Both the position numbers and the translations under genes were made by a program. Below the pieces are notes generated by a model. That model worked only from the letters and a program-made list of their open reading frames with translations, did no database searches and was not told the origin of the DNA. Positions 62,031 to 64,000 of a stretch of DNA of 64,000 nt are shown here, piece after piece. How positions within the stretch are numbered: position 1 is the first letter of the stretch; every line of letters begins with the position of its first letter. This DNA comes from Paenibacillaceae bacterium. GTDB lineage: Bacteria > Bacillota > Bacilli > Paenibacillales > Paenibacillaceae. Where the stretch lies: assembly GCA_900766135.1 (NCBI GenBank), contig CAAFUF010000057.1:26718-90717 (forward strand), given 5' to 3'.

Positions 62031-62067
62031 GAAAAGCCTAATATCCCTTAAATTCGGAATATTAGGC
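62031..62067 (-). terminator. terminator after the dynamin-like gene
   Basis: GCCTAATAT (62036-62044) and ATATTAGGC (62059-62067); minus-strand TTTTCTT follows. Confidence 0.88.
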
Positions 62068-62089
62068 CTTTATCGCAGGTTAAACCGGC

Positions 62090-64000
62090 TTATTTTTCAT
62101 AAAATGCTTCCATTTCCTCCACATCCCGCCCGATTTGGTCGAGGATGCTCTTCCAGTGCGCCAGCTCCTCCGGAGAGGCTTTCGAGCCCTGGATGCTCTG
62201 CTCCCATTCCGCCCACAACCCGCGGAACGTTTCGGCGGTTTGTTCCTTGCGAAGCGCGATTTCACGCTCATAATGCTCCCGGAACACCGTCTCCATCCCT
62301 TCGACGATCTCCCTCAGCTTGGCGAGCAGCGGCTCCTCGAGCTTGGCACGCAGCACCATGCGGCCGCCGCCCTCAAAAAACGCCTTCGGATTTTTGAAGT
62401 AGGGCCAATACGTCTCCGTCGCCAGCGTTCCGCCGTCCAGCAAACCTTCCGGGATCGGCGGCGTATTCCAGCCCGACTCCCCGTTCGCATAGCCAAGCGG
62501 CATTTCCAGTGCCGCCTCGTGCCGGCGGCACCAAGCCTCCGCCTCGCGTTGGAGCAGCGCCGCCGCCTTGCGTTCCAGACGCAGCGTGGTAGCGAGCAGT
62601 TCGCGCTCCAATTCGCCCGAAATTTGATCCAACCAGCCGCGCATCGCGACGGTAAAATTCCGTTTGAGCGGACCGTTATGCTCCTGCAGCAAAGAGGGGT
62701 GGAAAAATTCGGCGAACAGCTCCAGCGCCTGCAGCCGTACCCGCTGCACGACGTGGAACAGCAGCTCGGCGTTCTCCTGACTCCACTCCCGGCCGATATC
62801 GACCCGGACAAACTCGGCAACGGCCTGCTCAAAAATATCCCGGCGTCCGCGCAAGGCGGCGAGCCGCTGCTCCGCGCTCTCCGCGTTTTGTCCGGCAGCC
62901 TCGGTCCATTTGAACAACCGTTCTCGCATCTGCTTCATCATTTCGGTTGCGGACGAGACGGCCAGATTCCCCAGATCCTGCTCCAGAAAAGCCGAGAACC
63001 GCTGGCGGAAGAGGGAGAATCCCGGGTCGTCCGCGGCGTTATCCCGCCCGGCAGCCATGGCCCGCATGCTGGATACGGCAAACACATTGGGCTGCTGGAT
63101 GCCGGCCCCGCGAAGGCCGTCCCGCACATGCTCCACGACGGCATCCAGCTCTTCTTCCGAAGCGGCGAGATCGGCAGCATTCACGATGAAGAACATTTTA
63201 TCGAGGGCGAAGCTGCCCTTCATCCGCCCCAGCTGGCTCAGCAGCTGCTTGTCGGCGCGCGAAAACGCGTGATTGTAATACGTCACGAAGAGGATCGCGT
63301 CAGAGTCCTTCATATATTGGAACGTGACCCCCGTATGCCGGGCATGGATCGAATCCGCTCCCGGGGTGTCCACCAGAACGATTCCTTGTTCGGTCAACGA
63401 ACAGCTGTAGTAAAAATCGATTTCGGCCACGAAGCAGGCTTTCGCTTCGTCTGCGGCATAACTGCGGAACTGCTCCGCTTCCACGATCTCCACTTGTCCG
63501 AGCCGCTCGGCCGATGCAGCCCATCCGGCTTCCGCCGCCTTCAGGAAGCTGTAATGGGCGCGGCCGGCCGCCGGAATGTCTTCGGGTTTCAAGCGCCGAA
63601 CCGCCTCCCGCCAGGCCGTTTCCGACCAAGCCCCCAAGCCGAGGGCCTGGAAGGAATAGGCCAAGTCTTCGCGGATCGCTTCGGCGCTTTTGAATTTGAC
63701 GGCGGCCGTGTTATGGCGCTGGCCGCCGGCCGGCGCCATAACGCGGATGATCGCCGCGGTGGTCGGATGCGGCGAGACGGGCAACACGGCTTCGCCCAAC
63801 AATGCGCTGGCGAAGGACGATTTTCCGGCGCTGAACGCCCCGAACAGCGCCACGGTGAAGACGCCGCCGCGCAGTTCGGCGGCGCGCCGGGTCAGCTCCC
63901 GCACCCCGGTGCCGAAGGCCGGGTGGGGAGCCAGCCGCTCCGCCGCGGCCGTCAGGCGCGCGGCAGCGGCGAGCGCGCGCCCGCGCGCCGGGGCGGCCTG
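62090..64000 (-). CDS. dynamin-like GTPase (DynA-type), 5' part beyond window
   Basis: At least 636 residues are visible; the reading frame is open through the right edge, so the true start lies outside. GTP site: FGAFSAGKSSFASALLG (P-loop), HPTTAAII (switch I Thr), LVDTPGADSIHARH (switch II) and IVNAADLAASEEE, where the usual NKxD or TKxD of G4 reads NAAD. The remainder is helical (EMMKQMRERLFKWTEAAGQNAESAEQRL and similar). Bacterial dynamins of this group (DynA in Bacillus) often carry two such GTPase units in one chain; the upstream sequence would show whether this is the C-terminal unit. Acts on the cytoplasmic membrane, in fusion or stress defence. Confidence 0.87.
   Translation of the reverse strand, partial: QAAPARGRALAAAARLTAAAERLAPHPAFGTGVRELTRRAAELRGGVFTVALFGAFSAGKSSFASALLGEAVLPVSPHPTTAAIIRVMAPAGGQRHNTAAVKFKSAEAIREDLAYSFQALGLGAWSETAWREAVRRLKPEDIPAAGRAHYSFLKAAEAGWAASAERLGQVEIVEAEQFRSYAADEAKACFVAEIDFYYSCSLTEQGIVLVDTPGADSIHARHTGVTFQYMKDSDAILFVTYYNHAFSRADKQLLSQLGRMKGSFALDKMFFIVNAADLAASEEELDAVVEHVRDGLRGAGIQQPNVFAVSSMRAMAAGRDNAADDPGFSLFRQRFSAFLEQDLGNLAVSSATEMMKQMRERLFKWTEAAGQNAESAEQRLAALRGRRDIFEQAVAEFVRVDIGREWSQENAELLFHVVQRVRLQALELFAEFFHPSLLQEHNGPLKRNFTVAMRGWLDQISGELERELLATTLRLERKAAALLQREAEAWCRRHEAALEMPLGYANGESGWNTPPIPEGLLDGGTLATETYWPYFKNPKAFFEGGGRMVLRAKLEEPLLAKLREIVEGMETVFREHYEREIALRKEQTAETFRGLWAEWEQSIQGSKASPEELAHWKSILDQIGRDVEEMEAFYEK

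Noticed and set aside
1..64000. Prophage, integrative element or transposon
   Set aside because: No integrase, transposase, phage structural gene or flanking target duplication was seen; the tRNA-Lys gene has no adjacent att-like repeat or integrase.

Overview
The window looks like chromosome of a spore-forming, low-complexity-free Gram-positive bacterium of the Paenibacillus type. The evidence is two complete GerA/GerB/GerC-family germinant receptor operons, a SigI/RsgI pair, YesM/YesN-type sensor kinase and AraC-type response regulator genes, lipoprotein-type binding proteins, purine-rich Shine-Dalgarno sites, frequent TTG/GTG starts, and a moderately high GC content with short intergenic repeats. 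No phage, plasmid, transposase, CRISPR or rRNA genes were seen. One tRNA gene (Lys, anticodon CTT) is present. Most genes are on the minus strand.

Layout, left to right. 1-4191 (minus): binding lipoprotein, two MalF/MalG-type permeases and a truncated HlyD-like adaptor, without an ATPase. 4374-7696 (minus): OmpR-type regulator, HAMP kinase and a propeller-like lipoprotein. 7887-13268: an HD-GYP protein, the rsgI-sigI pair, an L,D-transpeptidase on the plus strand and a second HD-GYP protein. 13428-21783: two divergent spore germination operons, each with a small membrane protein. 21787-30254: assorted single genes (ABC ATPase, acetyltransferase, MsbA-like exporter, rRNA methyltransferase, RluA-type pseudouridine synthase, MarR regulator, IlvE, LysR regulator, a small zinc-ribbon/helix-hairpin-helix protein). 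30343-34780: parE-parC. 34851-37667: an ABC-2 exporter pair and an SGNH esterase. 37848-37920: tRNA-Lys. 38075-39286: pspA with a DUF4178 gene. 39952-40491: a CAP-domain protein. 40627-49082: a galactose-type importer mglBAC downstream of a three-gene sensing operon (YesN-like regulator, YesM-like kinase, sugar-binding lipoprotein). 49294-51099: a papain-like-fold protein and a lipoprotein hydrolase. 51195-57209: branched-chain amino acid importer livJHMGF plus a DMT-type exporter. 57500-64000: acetyltransferase, heterodimeric ABC exporter, and a dynamin-like GTPase running off the right edge.

The strongest regulatory signals read directly from the bases are: a SigW-type promoter (TGAAAC, 16 nt, CGTA) before pspA; a pair of direct repeats 22 bp apart abutting the -35 of mglB, fitting control by the neighbouring AraC-type regulator; two divergent SigA-type promoters sharing one palindrome at their -35 elements between ilvE and lysR; and a SigG-like promoter before the right-hand germination operon. 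The most unusual non-coding structure is a set of four 28-bp repeat units at 39616-39804 arranged with exact mirror symmetry.

No wholly new defence or mobile system was found. The best candidates for new biology are the three-component sugar-sensing module with its operator, the symmetric repeat element, the receptor operons with their small subunits, and the adaptor-containing ABC operon at the left edge.
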